Below, piece by piece: positions 9,421 through 17,930 of a DNA stretch of 64,000 nucleotides. How positions within the stretch are numbered: position 1 is the stretch's first letter; each line of letters begins with the position of its first letter. Below the pieces are notes generated by a model. That model saw only the letters and a list, made by a program, of their open reading frames with translations. It did no database searches and had not been told where the DNA came from. Source of the DNA: Verrucomicrobiota bacterium (GTDB lineage: Bacteria; Verrucomicrobiota; Verrucomicrobiia; Opitutales; Opitutaceae); contig JAEWBF010000123.1 in the NCBI GenBank assembly GCA_023391285.1, forward strand, positions 1-64,000. The letters run 5' to 3'. A program made the position numbers and the translations under genes.

Positions 9421-10581
9421 TCACCCCAACCGAAACTTTGTCTCATCGATAAACATCTTCTCCGGATACTCCACCCGCCCCCGCGTCAGCACATCGTCGC
9501 CCAACTGCTCCACCCGCAACTCCCGCAACCGAATCGCGTTCGCCAGCCGCTCCGTTCGCAGTCCATTGAACATCGGCATCGCCCGATCGTCCGCCAGCAA
9601 CAGCGGCGCGCGATACACGAAAAGATAATCCAGCTGCCGGTCCTGCATCATCTGGCTCACCAGCTGAGCCCCCCCTTCCACCATCACCCCGGAAATCCGC
9701 TCCTCCACGCACTTCTTCCGAAAATCCGCAAAGGGCACCCGCTGCGTCGACGACGGCAACACCCACACTTGCACGCCAAGATCGCGCAGCTTCCGCACAT
9801 AACCCAGCCCGCCATGCTGCGTCGTCACGACGACCGTCCGTTCGTGAAACTCGTCCGTGTAAAGCGCCGGCAGATGCCGGTCGATCACCGTGCGTAACAG
9901 TCCGTCGAATACGAACCGCACCGGACACCACTCTTCCGCTCCGGGCACGCGCGCCGTCAGCCGCGGATTGTCCTTCAACACCGTTCCCGCTCCCACCGCG
10001 ATCGCCGGAAACACCCGCCGCCACCGATGCGTGTCCGCGCGCGCGATTTCGCCCGTGATCCACTTCGACTCGCCCGTGCGGCACGCCATCCGTCCATCCA
10101 GCGTCACCGCCGACTTCGACGCGACCAGCGGCGTATTGCGCGTGATCCAATGATTGAAAATCAAATTCAGATCCGCGCACTCCCGCTCCAACACGCCCGT
10201 CGTCACTTCGATCCCCGCCGCGCGCAACACGTCGAACCCCTTCCCCGCATGCGCCGGATTCGGATCCGTCGCCCCCACCACCACGTGCTTGATGCCGGAT
10301 GCAATAATCGCCTCCGTGCACGCGCCCGTTCGCCCATGCGTCGAACACGGCTCGAGCGTCACATAAAGAATCGCCCCCGGCCGCGGCGCCTTCCCTCGCG
10401 CCAACAACGCCAGCCGCTCCGCGTGCGGTCCACCGTCCGGCGCCGTCGCCCCTTCCGCCACCACCTGGCCATCCTCGACGATCACCGCACCGACCATGGG
10501 ATTGGGATGCGTCGCGCCCCAGACGCTACGCGCCTGTTGGAGGGCCCGGCGCATGAACGCTTCATGCTGCGCCATATTCAT
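9421..10581 (-). CDS. ribD: Bifunctional riboflavin biosynthesis protein RibD
   Basis: RibD carries out the deaminase and reductase steps of riboflavin synthesis. The N-terminal cytidine-deaminase-like domain has the zinc site HAE (in PDGGPHAERL) and PCSTHGRTGAC. The C-terminal half is the reductase domain, with KSAVTLDGRMA, the W-I-T-G motif after SKW, and VMVEGGAQL. About 386 residues from ATG 10581; GTG 10596 and ATG 10575 are alternatives. rdgB follows 8 bases after its stop. The riboflavin synthase gene is 37 kb away, so the pathway is not clustered, and I see no FMN riboswitch upstream. Confidence 0.93.
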   Translation of the reverse strand: MNMAQHEAFMRRALQQARSVWGATHPNPMVGAVIVEDGQVVAEGATAPDGGPHAERLALLARGKAPRPGAILYVTLEPCSTHGRTGACTEAIIASGIKHVVVGATDPNPAHAGKGFDVLRAAGIEVTTGVLERECADLNLIFNHWITRNTPLVASKSAVTLDGRMACRTGESKWITGEIARADTHRWRRVFPAIAVGAGTVLKDNPRLTARVPGAEEWCPVRFVFDGLLRTVIDRHLPALYTDEFHERTVVVTTQHGGLGYVRKLRDLGVQVWVLPSSTQRVPFADFRKKCVEERISGVMVEGGAQLVSQMMQDRQLDYLFVYRAPLLLADDRAMPMFNGLRTERLANAIRLRELRVEQLGDDVLTRGRVEYPEKMFIDETKFRLG

Positions 10582-10662
10582 GTTGAGCGGGAGCACGTAT
10601 CCAAAAGTAAACGTCGCCTGGAGTCCACCTGCTTTCCGCCATCGGACGCGAATGACGGGACT

Positions 10663-11298
10663 TTAACCACTCACGTAGGGATTCGTCGACTTCTCCGCCC
10701 CCACCGTCGTGTCCGGTCCATGCCCCGGATAAACCACCGTCTCATCCGGCAACGTATAAATCTGCGCCCGAATCGCCCGCTCCAGCGTGTCGAAATCCCC
10801 TCCCGGCAAATCCGTCCGCCCAATACTTCCCGCGAACAACGCATCCCCCACAAACGCCGCCTTCGCCGCCGCGAAATAAAACAGCACGTTTCCCGGACAA
10901 TGCCCCGGCACATGCCTTACTTCCGCCTCCGTCCCCAACGCCGCCAGCCGATCGCCCTGCTTCACCCAGCGGTCCACCTTCACCGGCTCGAGTCCCAACC
11001 GCTCGCCCATGAATCGCTCCATGATCTCCGGCGTTTCGATCATCATCCGATCGTCCGCATGCGCGATCGCCTCCGCCCCACTCGCGCGCACCACCTCCGC
11101 CGCACCTTGAATATGATCCCAATGCCCGTGCGTGAGCCATAGCCCCGTCAGACGGCATTTCTCCTCCTTCAAAATCCGCTCCACCTCCGCCCAGACGCCC
11201 TGCGGCGCATCGATCAACACCGCCTCGCCACGCTCCGGCGCGGTTAACAAATACGCATTCGTCTGAATCGGCCCCGCGGGCAAAACATGCAAATTCAC
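10663..11298 (-). CDS. MBL-fold metallo-hydrolase, glyoxalase II-like
   Basis: A metallo-beta-lactamase fold hydrolase of about 211 residues. It has the zinc motif THGHWDHIQG, a second metal histidine in RHVPGHCPGNV, the aspartate in FVGDALFAGSIGRTDLPGGD, and a late PGHGPDTT. This layout is typical of the YcbL/glyoxalase II-like group that acts on thioesters or similar substrates, but the substrate is not defined by sequence. The start is taken as GTG 11298; a TTG at 11307 is possible. It is divergent from leuB, and the 242 bases between hold two copies of a palindrome. Confidence 0.88.
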   Translation of the reverse strand: MNLHVLPAGPIQTNAYLLTAPERGEAVLIDAPQGVWAEVERILKEEKCRLTGLWLTHGHWDHIQGAAEVVRASGAEAIAHADDRMMIETPEIMERFMGERLGLEPVKVDRWVKQGDRLAALGTEAEVRHVPGHCPGNVLFYFAAAKAAFVGDALFAGSIGRTDLPGGDFDTLERAIRAQIYTLPDETVVYPGHGPDTTVGAEKSTNPYVSG

Positions 11299-11374
11299 GC
11301 CGCCCAATCCACGCCCTTCCTGCCCCCGCGCAACCGCAAACCTCCACCTCTCTCCCGTTCCGCCCCCGGCATCC

Positions 11375-11393
11375 TGTAACCTATTAGGTTACA
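11375..11393. promoter_or_regulatory. Palindrome copy 1 upstream of leuB / MBL hydrolase
   Basis: TGTAACCTATTAGGTTACA: two perfect 9-base arms around one central base. It lies between divergent genes, so it could be an operator for either. The bound regulator is unknown. Confidence 0.6.
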
Positions 11394-11437
11394 CCTCCCG
11401 TTTCCGCTCCACTCGGTGCCGGCTCCGCCGAAGGCAT

Positions 11438-11460
11438 CGTGTAACCTATTAGGTTACACG
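11438..11460. promoter_or_regulatory. Palindrome copy 2 upstream of leuB
   Basis: The same 19-base core as the copy at 11375, with arms extended to 11 perfect bases. The centres are 65 bases apart. The flanks also agree (GGCATC before and TCC after), so the similarity covers about 30 bases as a direct repeat, suggesting duplication of a unit rather than two unrelated sites. Confidence 0.6.
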
Positions 11461-11549
11461 TCCGCGCATCCTTTGATCGTCCGCCAAGGGGTCGCGCCAC
11501 AGAAACCGCTCTTGCCACCGTCGCTGCCCGCTTGCCACTGTCCGCGTTT

Positions 11550-12650
11550 ATGTCGTCGCTCAAGTTCGCCGTTCTCGCCGGTGACTATATCGGTCCCGAA
11601 GTCATGTCCGAGGCCCTTCGCGTCCTCCAGGTCGTCGCCCAGCGCGAAGGCCTTCGCCTCGATTACGTCGAGGGCGACGTCGGCGGCGCCGCCATCGACA
11701 AACATGGCACCGCACTGCCCCAGGAAACGCTCGAAAAATGCTCCTGGGCCGACGCCATCCTCTTCGGTTCCGTCGGCGGCCCCAAATGGGAAAAGCTCCC
11801 GCCCGCCCAACAGCCCGAGCGCGCCTCGCTCCTCCCGCTCCGCAAGCACTTCACCCTTTTCGCCAACATCCGCCCCGGACTGCTTTATCGCGAACTCACC
11901 GACGCCTCGCCGCTCAAGTCCGACCGCATCCCCGACGGCATCGATATCGTCTGCATTCGCGAACTCACCGGCGGCGTCTACTTCGGCAAACCGAAGGAAA
12001 CCACCACCCTCCCCGACGGCGATATCCAAGCCATCGATACGATGGTCTACCGCAAGAGCGAGATCGAGCGCATCCTCGCCACCGCCATCGCCACCGCGCG
12101 CGGCCGCAAGCGCCGCCTCTGCTCCATCGACAAGGCCAACGTCCTCGAAACCTCCGTCCTCTGGCGCAAAACCGTCATCGACTACTGCGCCAAAAACGCC
12201 CCGGACATCGAGCTGTCCCACATGTATGTCGACAACGCCGCGATGCAGCTCGCGCGCAACCCCAACCAGTTCGACGTTTTCGTGACCGAAAACATGTTCG
12301 GCGACATTCTCTCCGACGAGATGGCCGTCATCTGCGGTTCGCTCGGCATGCTCTCGTCCGCCTCGCTCGGCACCGGCCTCAACTCCCGCCAGCTTCCGTT
12401 CGGTCTCTTCGAACCCGCCGGCGGCACCGCCCCCGACATCGCCGGCAAGGGCATCGCCAACCCTTGCGCGCAAATCCTCTCCGCCGCCCTCATGCTGCGC
12501 TACAGCTTCGGCCTCAACCAAGCCGCCACGCGCATCGAAACCGCCGTCAAGAAAACCGTCACCTCCGGCGTCCGCACCGGCGACATCGCCTTCGGTCGTC
12601 CGTCCGTCAGCACTCGCGAAATGGCGGACGCCATCATCGCGAACCTCTAA
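11550..12650 (+). CDS. leuB: 3-isopropylmalate dehydrogenase
   Basis: LeuB oxidatively decarboxylates 3-isopropylmalate in leucine synthesis (NAD-dependent). The 366-residue protein has the expected landmarks: a nucleotide-site start (LAGDYIGPEVM), AILFGSVGGPKW, the substrate-binding REL in CIRELTGGVYFG, the K-A-N-V-L pocket after CSID, the metal-site aspartates in TENMFGDILSDE, and EPAGGTAPDIAGKGIANP. The loop usually written GDGIGPE reads GDYIGPE here. ATG 11550 is used; a TTG six codons upstream adds nothing conserved. No leucine leader peptide is visible. A hairpin repeat follows 18 bases after the stop. Confidence 0.94.
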   Translation: MSSLKFAVLAGDYIGPEVMSEALRVLQVVAQREGLRLDYVEGDVGGAAIDKHGTALPQETLEKCSWADAILFGSVGGPKWEKLPPAQQPERASLLPLRKHFTLFANIRPGLLYRELTDASPLKSDRIPDGIDIVCIRELTGGVYFGKPKETTTLPDGDIQAIDTMVYRKSEIERILATAIATARGRKRRLCSIDKANVLETSVLWRKTVIDYCAKNAPDIELSHMYVDNAAMQLARNPNQFDVFVTENMFGDILSDEMAVICGSLGMLSSASLGTGLNSRQLPFGLFEPAGGTAPDIAGKGIANPCAQILSAALMLRYSFGLNQAATRIETAVKKTVTSGVRTGDIAFGRPSVSTREMADAIIANL

Positions 12651-12667
12651 GCTCTCGCTCCTGTTCA

Positions 12668-12692
12668 TGGAGGCGCGGTGACCCCACCGCGC
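12668..12692 (+). repeat. TGGAGGCGCGGTG hairpin repeat, copy 1
   Basis: Eight-base stem GCGCGGTG/CACCGCGC around the loop ACCC, just after leuB. Near-identical copies lie at 22957 and, inside a gene, at 46961. Confidence 0.75.
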
Positions 12693-12733
12693 TTCCTCTT
12701 AGTTCCGCCAGAGCTCGAAGCCGCGCGCCGCAC

Positions 12734-14665
12734 TCAGCGCGCCGGCTGATCCAACGTCCGCCGCACCGCGTCGAGCAACGCCGCCGGCCCGCACGGCTTC
12801 TGCAACACCTCCGCTCCGCCCAGTGCAACAAACTCGCGGTGCTGCCGGTTCGCCTCGAGTCCGCTCGTCGCCAGAATCTTCAAACCCGGCGCCAACACCC
12901 GCAGCGCCCGCGCCAGCGTCCCCCCGCCCATCTCCGGCATCATCACGTCGGTGATCACCAGTTTCACGTCGTTCCGGTGCGCCAGAAAAACCGTCAGCGC
13001 ATGCCGTCCATTCACCGCCGTGACGACCCGATACCCGCTCTGCACCAACACATGCCGCGTCGCCTCGCGAATCGGCTCCTCGTCATCCACGACGAGAATC
13101 ACTTCGCCTGAGCCTCGTCGCGCTGGCGTCTCCCCCACCGCCTCCACCGCCTCCGCCGGCTCGAGCACCGCGGGCAAGTAAACTTCAAACATGCTCCCCG
13201 CGCCCACCTGACTCTCCACCGTGATGAATCCTCCATGATTGCTCACGATCCCAAACGCCGTCGATAAACCCAGCCCCGTTCCTTTCCCCACGTCCTTCGT
13301 CGTGAAGAACGGATCGAAGATTCGCGCGAGATCTCCCGGCGCAATCCCCGTCCCCGTGTCCTCGATCCGAATCGTCACGAACGGTCCCGGCCGCGCTCCC
13401 GGCCAGCGCGCGGCTTGCTCGGCACTCAGCTCGACATTCTGCACCGACACCCGCAGCGCGCCTCCGTGGGGCATCGCGTCGCGCGCATTCACGCAGAGAT
13501 TCATCATCACCTGATGGAGCTGCGTCGCATCCGCCACCACCGACCAAAGGTCTTTCTTCAGGTTGAACGTAATCGTGATTTCACGCGGAAACGTCTCCCG
13601 GATCATCCCTTCAACTTCTCTCAACAGATGTTTCGGTTGCACCGGCACCCGCGCTCCCTCCACGCCACGACTGTAAGTCAACAGCTGCCGAATCAGGTCC
13701 GCGCCGCGTTCGGCACTCCGCTCCACCATCTGCAGCATCTCGCGGTCGCGCGCGCTCGACACCGATTCCTTCAGCAGACTCGCCGCCATCAACATCGGCG
13801 CGAGAATGTTGTTCAAATCGTGCGCCACCCCGCCCGCCAGCGTGCCGATCGCCTCCAGCCGCTGCGCCCGCAGAAACTGCGCCTCGAGCAACTTTCGCTC
13901 CGTCACGTCCTCCGCCACACCCGCCACGCGCTTCACCGGCTCCCCTTTCCGCCGCACCGGAAACGCCCGGTCGCGGATCCATCGCACCTTCCCATCCGGA
14001 CGAACAATCCGATACGTCTCGTCGTATTCGCCCGTGACCTGCTTGGTCCGCATCGACCCCACCACGCGCTCGCGATCTTCCGGATGAATCGCGTCCACCC
14101 ACGCGTTGGGCGACTCGATCAAATGCGCCGCCGGGCGACCCCAAATCGTTTCATAGCCCGGACTCACATAGAGCATTTCGCGATGCTCCACGTCCGTCAT
14201 CCAAAACACTTCGTGGATACTCTCCACCACCTGCCGAAACCGTTCCTCGCTTTCGCGCAACGCCGTCTCCGCCTCCATCCGCTCCCGCCGCAGCCGGCTC
14301 TGCTCCAACACCCGCTGAATCGCCTGCCCCAAACGCCCCAATCTGTCCTTCAACAAATAATCGCTCGCGCCTTCCTTCATCGCCGCCACCGCCATGTCCT
14401 CACCGATCGTGCCAGAAACGATGATCACAGGCACCGCCAGCCCGCTTTCGCGCAACACCTCGAGCGCCCGCAACGCCGTGAATTGCGGCATCTGATAATC
14501 CGAAAGAATCAAATCCAGCTCCGGCTTCAGCTCCGCTCGAAACCCCGCCTCGCTATCCACCCGCGTCCACGTCGGTTCAAACCCATCTTCGCGTAATTGC
14601 GCGAGGATCAGTTCGGCATCGAGAGGGGTGTCCTCCAACAAAAGGACTCGAAGCGCGTGCGGCAT
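12734..14665 (-). CDS. Hybrid sensor kinase, REC-PAS-HisKA-HATPase-REC
   Basis: Domain order from the N terminus (643 residues from ATG 14665): a receiver domain (RVLLLEDTPLDAEL, LILSDYQMP, K in SDYLLK); a PAS domain with PAC (residues about 155-270, ending VAGVAEDVTERK); a HisKA dimerisation helix with the phospho-acceptor in GGVAHDLNN; a HATPase domain (NLCVNARDAM, DTGTGI, GTGLGLS); and a C-terminal receiver (ILVVDDEEPIR, LVITDVMMPEMGG). There is no membrane segment, so it is cytoplasmic. It may relay phosphate through the Hpt protein at 41442, but that is inference. It is divergent from alaS, with 217 bases between the start codons. Confidence 0.92.
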   Translation of the reverse strand: MPHALRVLLLEDTPLDAELILAQLREDGFEPTWTRVDSEAGFRAELKPELDLILSDYQMPQFTALRALEVLRESGLAVPVIIVSGTIGEDMAVAAMKEGASDYLLKDRLGRLGQAIQRVLEQSRLRRERMEAETALRESEERFRQVVESIHEVFWMTDVEHREMLYVSPGYETIWGRPAAHLIESPNAWVDAIHPEDRERVVGSMRTKQVTGEYDETYRIVRPDGKVRWIRDRAFPVRRKGEPVKRVAGVAEDVTERKLLEAQFLRAQRLEAIGTLAGGVAHDLNNILAPMLMAASLLKESVSSARDREMLQMVERSAERGADLIRQLLTYSRGVEGARVPVQPKHLLREVEGMIRETFPREITITFNLKKDLWSVVADATQLHQVMMNLCVNARDAMPHGGALRVSVQNVELSAEQAARWPGARPGPFVTIRIEDTGTGIAPGDLARIFDPFFTTKDVGKGTGLGLSTAFGIVSNHGGFITVESQVGAGSMFEVYLPAVLEPAEAVEAVGETPARRGSGEVILVVDDEEPIREATRHVLVQSGYRVVTAVNGRHALTVFLAHRNDVKLVITDVMMPEMGGGTLARALRVLAPGLKILATSGLEANRQHREFVALGGAEVLQKPCGPAALLDAVRRTLDQPAR

Positions 14666-14882
14666 GAGACTCCGGCGGAGGTTCACCTTACCCCGCACCT
14701 TGAGAACGTCAGCTCATTTCTAACGAATACTTGCATCAACACTGCTCCCACTGCCAGGTTCACCTCTCTCCCCTTCGCCCCGCGCAGCGCCGCTCTCAGA
14801 AAATCCTTTCCGCTCCCAATCCCCTCCTTTTAGCTGCCCATTCCGCGTCCGCTACACCCGCGTCACGCGTATCCACCGCTGT

Positions 14883-17609
14883 ATGACTTCCGCCGAGATC
14901 CGCCAGAGCTTCCTCGATTTCTTCGCGAAACAGGGACACACCATCGTCCCGTCCGCGTCGCTCATGCCCGACTCGCCCGGACTCCTCTTCACCAACGCCG
15001 GCATGAACCAGTTCGTGCCGATCTTCCTCGGCGATCGCGCACCCGACGTCTCGAAATGGGCCGGCGTCCGCCCGTCAAAAGATACCCGCGCCGCGGATAC
15101 GCAGAAATGCATCCGCGCCGGCGGCAAACACAACGACCTCGAGGACGTCGGCTTCGATACCTATCACCACACAATGTTCGAGATGCTGGGGAACTGGTCC
15201 TTCGGCGATTACTTCAAAAAAGAATCCATCACCTGGGGCTGGGAACTCATCACCAAAATCTGGGGCATCCCCGCCAAGCGTCTATTCGCCACCGTCTACT
15301 CCCCCGACAAATCGAAAAACGATCCGTCCGAGTTCGACCAGGAAGCCTACGATATCTGGGCCGAAATCTTCAAAAAGGAAGGCCTCGATCCCGCCGTCCA
15401 CATCGTCAACGGCAACAAAAAGGACAACTTCTGGATGATGGGCGACACCGGTCCCTGCGGCCCGTGCTCCGAAATCCATTTCAACCTTCTCCCCTCCGAC
15501 GACGAAGCCGAAGGCCGCAAGCTCGTGAACTCCTCCAGCTCCCGCTGCATCGAGATCTGGAATCACGTCTTCATCCAATTCAACGCCAACCCCGACGGCA
15601 CCTTCTCCCCGCTCGCCGCGAAACACGTCGACACCGGCATGGGCTTCGAACGCGTCGCCGGCATCCACGCCACGACAAAAGGCTTCAAGGATTTCTCCCG
15701 CGAGCCGTCCAACTACAACGCCGACGTCTTCGCTCCACTCTTCGCCAAGATCTCCCAACTTTCGAAAAAGGTCTACAATGGCACCGTCCCTTCGAAACGC
15801 GAAGGCCTCGGCGAACAGGAAAACATCGACATCGCTTTCCGCGTCCTCGCCGACCACGCGCGCTGCGTCAGCTGCGCGATCGCCGACAACATCCTCCCCG
15901 GCAACGAGGGCCGAAACTACGTCATCCGCCGCATCCTCCGTCGCGGCATCCTCTACGGCAAGAAGCTCGGCCTCAGCACCGGCTTCTTCGAACAACTGGT
16001 CGCTCCTGTCGTAGAAAGCCTCGGCCCCGTTTTCCCCGAGTTGAAAGAACGCCAGGACATCATCCGCCGGGTCATCCGCAGCGAAGAAGAATCCTTCGGC
16101 CGCACGCTCGACCGCGGCTTGTCGGTGTTCAGCTCTCAACTCTCAACCCTCAACTCTCAACTCCTGCCCGGTCGGATCGCCTTCGAGCTCTACGACACCT
16201 ACGGCTTCCCGCTCGACATGACGCAGCTGCTCGCCACCGAGCGCAGCCTCACCGTCGATACCGCCGAATTCGAACGCCTCATGGAGCAGCAGCGCGAACG
16301 CGCCCGTGCCGCCCAGAAAAAAGAAATCGTCGTCGCCGCCACCGAAGGCGAAACCGCCGATCTCAAACCGACCACGTTCCTCGGCTACACGCTCACGCGC
16401 ACGACCACCGCCGGTCCCGCGACGCTCCTCGACGTCGTTCAATCCGACAAAGACACCTTCCTCGTCTTCGACCAAACCCCCTTCTACGCCGAAATGGGCG
16501 GCCAGGCCGGCGACACCGGCACCGCCCTCATCAACGGCCAGCTCATCCACATTCTGGATACGGTGAAGGACAAATCCGGCCGCCACCTCCACAAGCTGGA
16601 TTCTTCTCTCAACTCTCAACCCTCAACTCTCAACCTGCGCGCCGGCCTCACCGCCGAACTCGCCGTCGACGCCACTCGCCGGCGCGCCATCTCCCGCCAC
16701 CACTCCGCCGCCCACTTGATCCATTGGGCGCTGCGCAAAGTCCTCGGCACGCACGTCCGCCAGGCCGGCACGTCCAAAACCCCCGAGCGCATGCGCTTCG
16801 ACTTCTCGCACTTCGAGGCGATGACGCCCGCTCAGCTCCGCGAGGTCGAACACCTCGTCAACGAGCGCGTCATCGATAACGCCCCCATCTCCGCCTACGA
16901 AACCGAGTTCGATAAAAAACCCGAAGGCACCCTCGCCTTCTTCGGCGACAAATACGGCCGCGTCGTCCGCGTCGTCGACATCGGCGGTTACAGCCGCGAA
17001 CTCTGCGGCGGCACGCACGTCACCACTACCGGCGAAATCGGCGTGATCAAGATCGTCGCTGAAATGGCCATCGCCGCCGGCACCCGCCGCATCGAAGCCG
17101 TCGCCGGCCAGGCCGCTCTCGATTTCATCGAGGCTCGCGAAAACGCCCTCCGCGCCGTCAGCGCCCACCTCAACGCCGGCTCGCAAGATGTCGTCTCCAA
17201 ACTCGAGTCGCTCCTCGCGCACCAAAAAGAGATCGAGAAGAAACTGAAAGCTCACGAGCAACGCGCCGCCGCCAACCTCGCCACCGACCTCGCCGACAAA
17301 GCAATCGTCCGCGACACTCTCAAATTCGTCACCGCTGTCGTCGAGGTTTCCGACCAGGAAGCGCTTCGCTCCCTCGGCTCGCAAATCCTCCACAAACTCG
17401 GCGAAGGCGTCGTCACCCTCGGTGCCGTCCTCGGCGACCGCGCCAGCCTCGTCGTGTATTGCTCCCCCGCCGCGATCAAAGCCGGCCACCAAGCCGGCAA
17501 AATCGTCGGCGAGCTCAGCGCCAAGATCGGCGGCAAAGGCGGCGGCAAACCCGACTTCGCCATGGGCGGCGGCAAAGACCCCGCCAAACTCGCCGAAGTT
17601 CTCAGGTAG
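14883..17609 (+). CDS. alaS: Alanyl-tRNA synthetase carrying two repeat-derived inserts
   Basis: AlaS charges tRNA-Ala and edits mischarged Ser/Gly. The 908-residue protein has the class II catalytic domain (EIRQSFLDFFAKQGH, NAGMNQF, GDRAPD, HHTMFEMLGNWSFGDYFK), the tRNA-recognition region ending AFELYDTYGFPLD, the editing domain with HHSAAHLIHWALR and the C-G-G-T-H motif, and the Gly-rich C-Ala domain (GGKGGGKPDFAMGGG). Two identical 29-base CTCTCAAC-type repeats lie inside the gene at 16133 and 16606, translated in different frames, near domain loops. The stop codon TAG lies within the GTAGGG tag of a hairpin repeat. Confidence 0.96.
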   Translation: MTSAEIRQSFLDFFAKQGHTIVPSASLMPDSPGLLFTNAGMNQFVPIFLGDRAPDVSKWAGVRPSKDTRAADTQKCIRAGGKHNDLEDVGFDTYHHTMFEMLGNWSFGDYFKKESITWGWELITKIWGIPAKRLFATVYSPDKSKNDPSEFDQEAYDIWAEIFKKEGLDPAVHIVNGNKKDNFWMMGDTGPCGPCSEIHFNLLPSDDEAEGRKLVNSSSSRCIEIWNHVFIQFNANPDGTFSPLAAKHVDTGMGFERVAGIHATTKGFKDFSREPSNYNADVFAPLFAKISQLSKKVYNGTVPSKREGLGEQENIDIAFRVLADHARCVSCAIADNILPGNEGRNYVIRRILRRGILYGKKLGLSTGFFEQLVAPVVESLGPVFPELKERQDIIRRVIRSEEESFGRTLDRGLSVFSSQLSTLNSQLLPGRIAFELYDTYGFPLDMTQLLATERSLTVDTAEFERLMEQQRERARAAQKKEIVVAATEGETADLKPTTFLGYTLTRTTTAGPATLLDVVQSDKDTFLVFDQTPFYAEMGGQAGDTGTALINGQLIHILDTVKDKSGRHLHKLDSSLNSQPSTLNLRAGLTAELAVDATRRRAISRHHSAAHLIHWALRKVLGTHVRQAGTSKTPERMRFDFSHFEAMTPAQLREVEHLVNERVIDNAPISAYETEFDKKPEGTLAFFGDKYGRVVRVVDIGGYSRELCGGTHVTTTGEIGVIKIVAEMAIAAGTRRIEAVAGQAALDFIEARENALRAVSAHLNAGSQDVVSKLESLLAHQKEIEKKLKAHEQRAAANLATDLADKAIVRDTLKFVTAVVEVSDQEALRSLGSQILHKLGEGVVTLGAVLGDRASLVVYCSPAAIKAGHQAGKIVGELSAKIGGKGGGKPDFAMGGGKDPAKLAEVLR
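16133..16161 (+). repeat. CTCTCAAC repeat inside alaS, copy 1
   Basis: A 29-base tract built of CTCTCAAC/CCTCAACT units, identical to the copy at 16606. It adds a Ser/Gln/Leu/Thr/Asn stretch just before the conserved AFELYDTYGFP segment. Confidence 0.85.
16606..16634 (+). repeat. CTCTCAAC repeat inside alaS, copy 2
   Basis: Identical to the copy at 16133 but read in another frame, giving a Ser/Leu/Asn/Gln/Pro stretch before the editing domain. Confidence 0.85.
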
Positions 17610-17631
17610 GGCGAGGCGTCCCCGCTGAGCC
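17606..17631 (+). repeat. GTAGGG hairpin, copy 1 (overlaps alaS stop)
   Basis: Tag GTAGGG, loop TCCC, stem GGCGAGGCG/CGCTGAGCC with two adjacent G-A mismatches. The TAG of the tag is the alaS stop codon. Confidence 0.75.
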
Positions 17632-17646
17632 GCCGCCCTCGAATAG

Positions 17647-17712
17647 AACCACAGAGCCACAGAGCTCACAGAGCCCCCCGCGTCTTCTCCGTGCCTCTGT
17701 TCCTCTGTGGTT
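17647..17712. repeat. CACAGAG inverted repeat
   Basis: AACCACAGAGCCACAGAG is matched 16/18 by CTCTGTTCCTCTGTGGTT in inverted order about 30 bases later. The CACAGAG-rich form resembles a dispersed repeat I know from planctomycete and verrucomicrobial genomes (from memory). It sits directly next to a gene remnant. Confidence 0.65.
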
Positions 17713-17717
17713 GAATC

Positions 17718-17834
17718 CTACTCCGCTCTCACCGCCACCACCGGATCAACCCTCGCCGCTTTGCGCGCCGGCAGCCAACTCGCCAGCAGCGCCAGCGCAA
17801 TCAGCACCAGCGCCCCGGCCACATAAACGACCGG
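17718..17834 (-). pseudogene. Remnant of an FtsX/MacB-type ABC transporter permease (C terminus only)
   Basis: Reading the minus strand from about 17834 to a TAG at 17718-17720 gives PVVYVAGALVLIALALLASW followed by LPARKAARVDPVVAVRAE and a stop. A last membrane helix followed by W-L-P-A-R-x-A-A-R-x-D-P-x-x-A-L-R-x-E is the standard C terminus of MacB-like and orphan-duplicated permeases. Only about 39 residues remain. The homology ends where a CTTGG-type repeat begins, and the other side abuts a CACAGAG inverted repeat. The rest of the roughly 400- to 800-residue permease and any ATPase gene are absent, so it is a deletion relic. Confidence 0.8.
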
Positions 17835-17859
17835 TTCCGGTCCTTTCCAAGCGCTTGAT

Positions 17860-17910
17860 TCTGGAGTTTGGAAGTTCTCTGGAGCTTGGATCTTGGTCCT
17901 TGGATCTTCC
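17860..17910 (+). repeat. TCTGGAGCTTGG / CTTGGATCTT repeat, single arm
   Basis: Shares TTCTCTGGAGCTTGG and CTTGGATCTT blocks, and a nearby CCGGTT, with the larger inverted copy at 26896. It lies between the permease remnant and the end of the kinase gene. Confidence 0.7.
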
Positions 17911-17930
17911 GCCGCCTCCGGCGGCGGCGG

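Noticed and set aside
10582..10662. Possible FMN riboswitch before ribD
   Set aside because: The gap is too short and lacks the conserved FMN element.
16133..16634. CRISPR array in alaS
   Set aside because: Only two repeats, about 440 bases apart, within a conserved coding frame.
15282..17669. Long acidic open frames on the minus strand opposite alaS
   Set aside because: Antisense shadows of a confident gene, made of codon-bias products with no domain.
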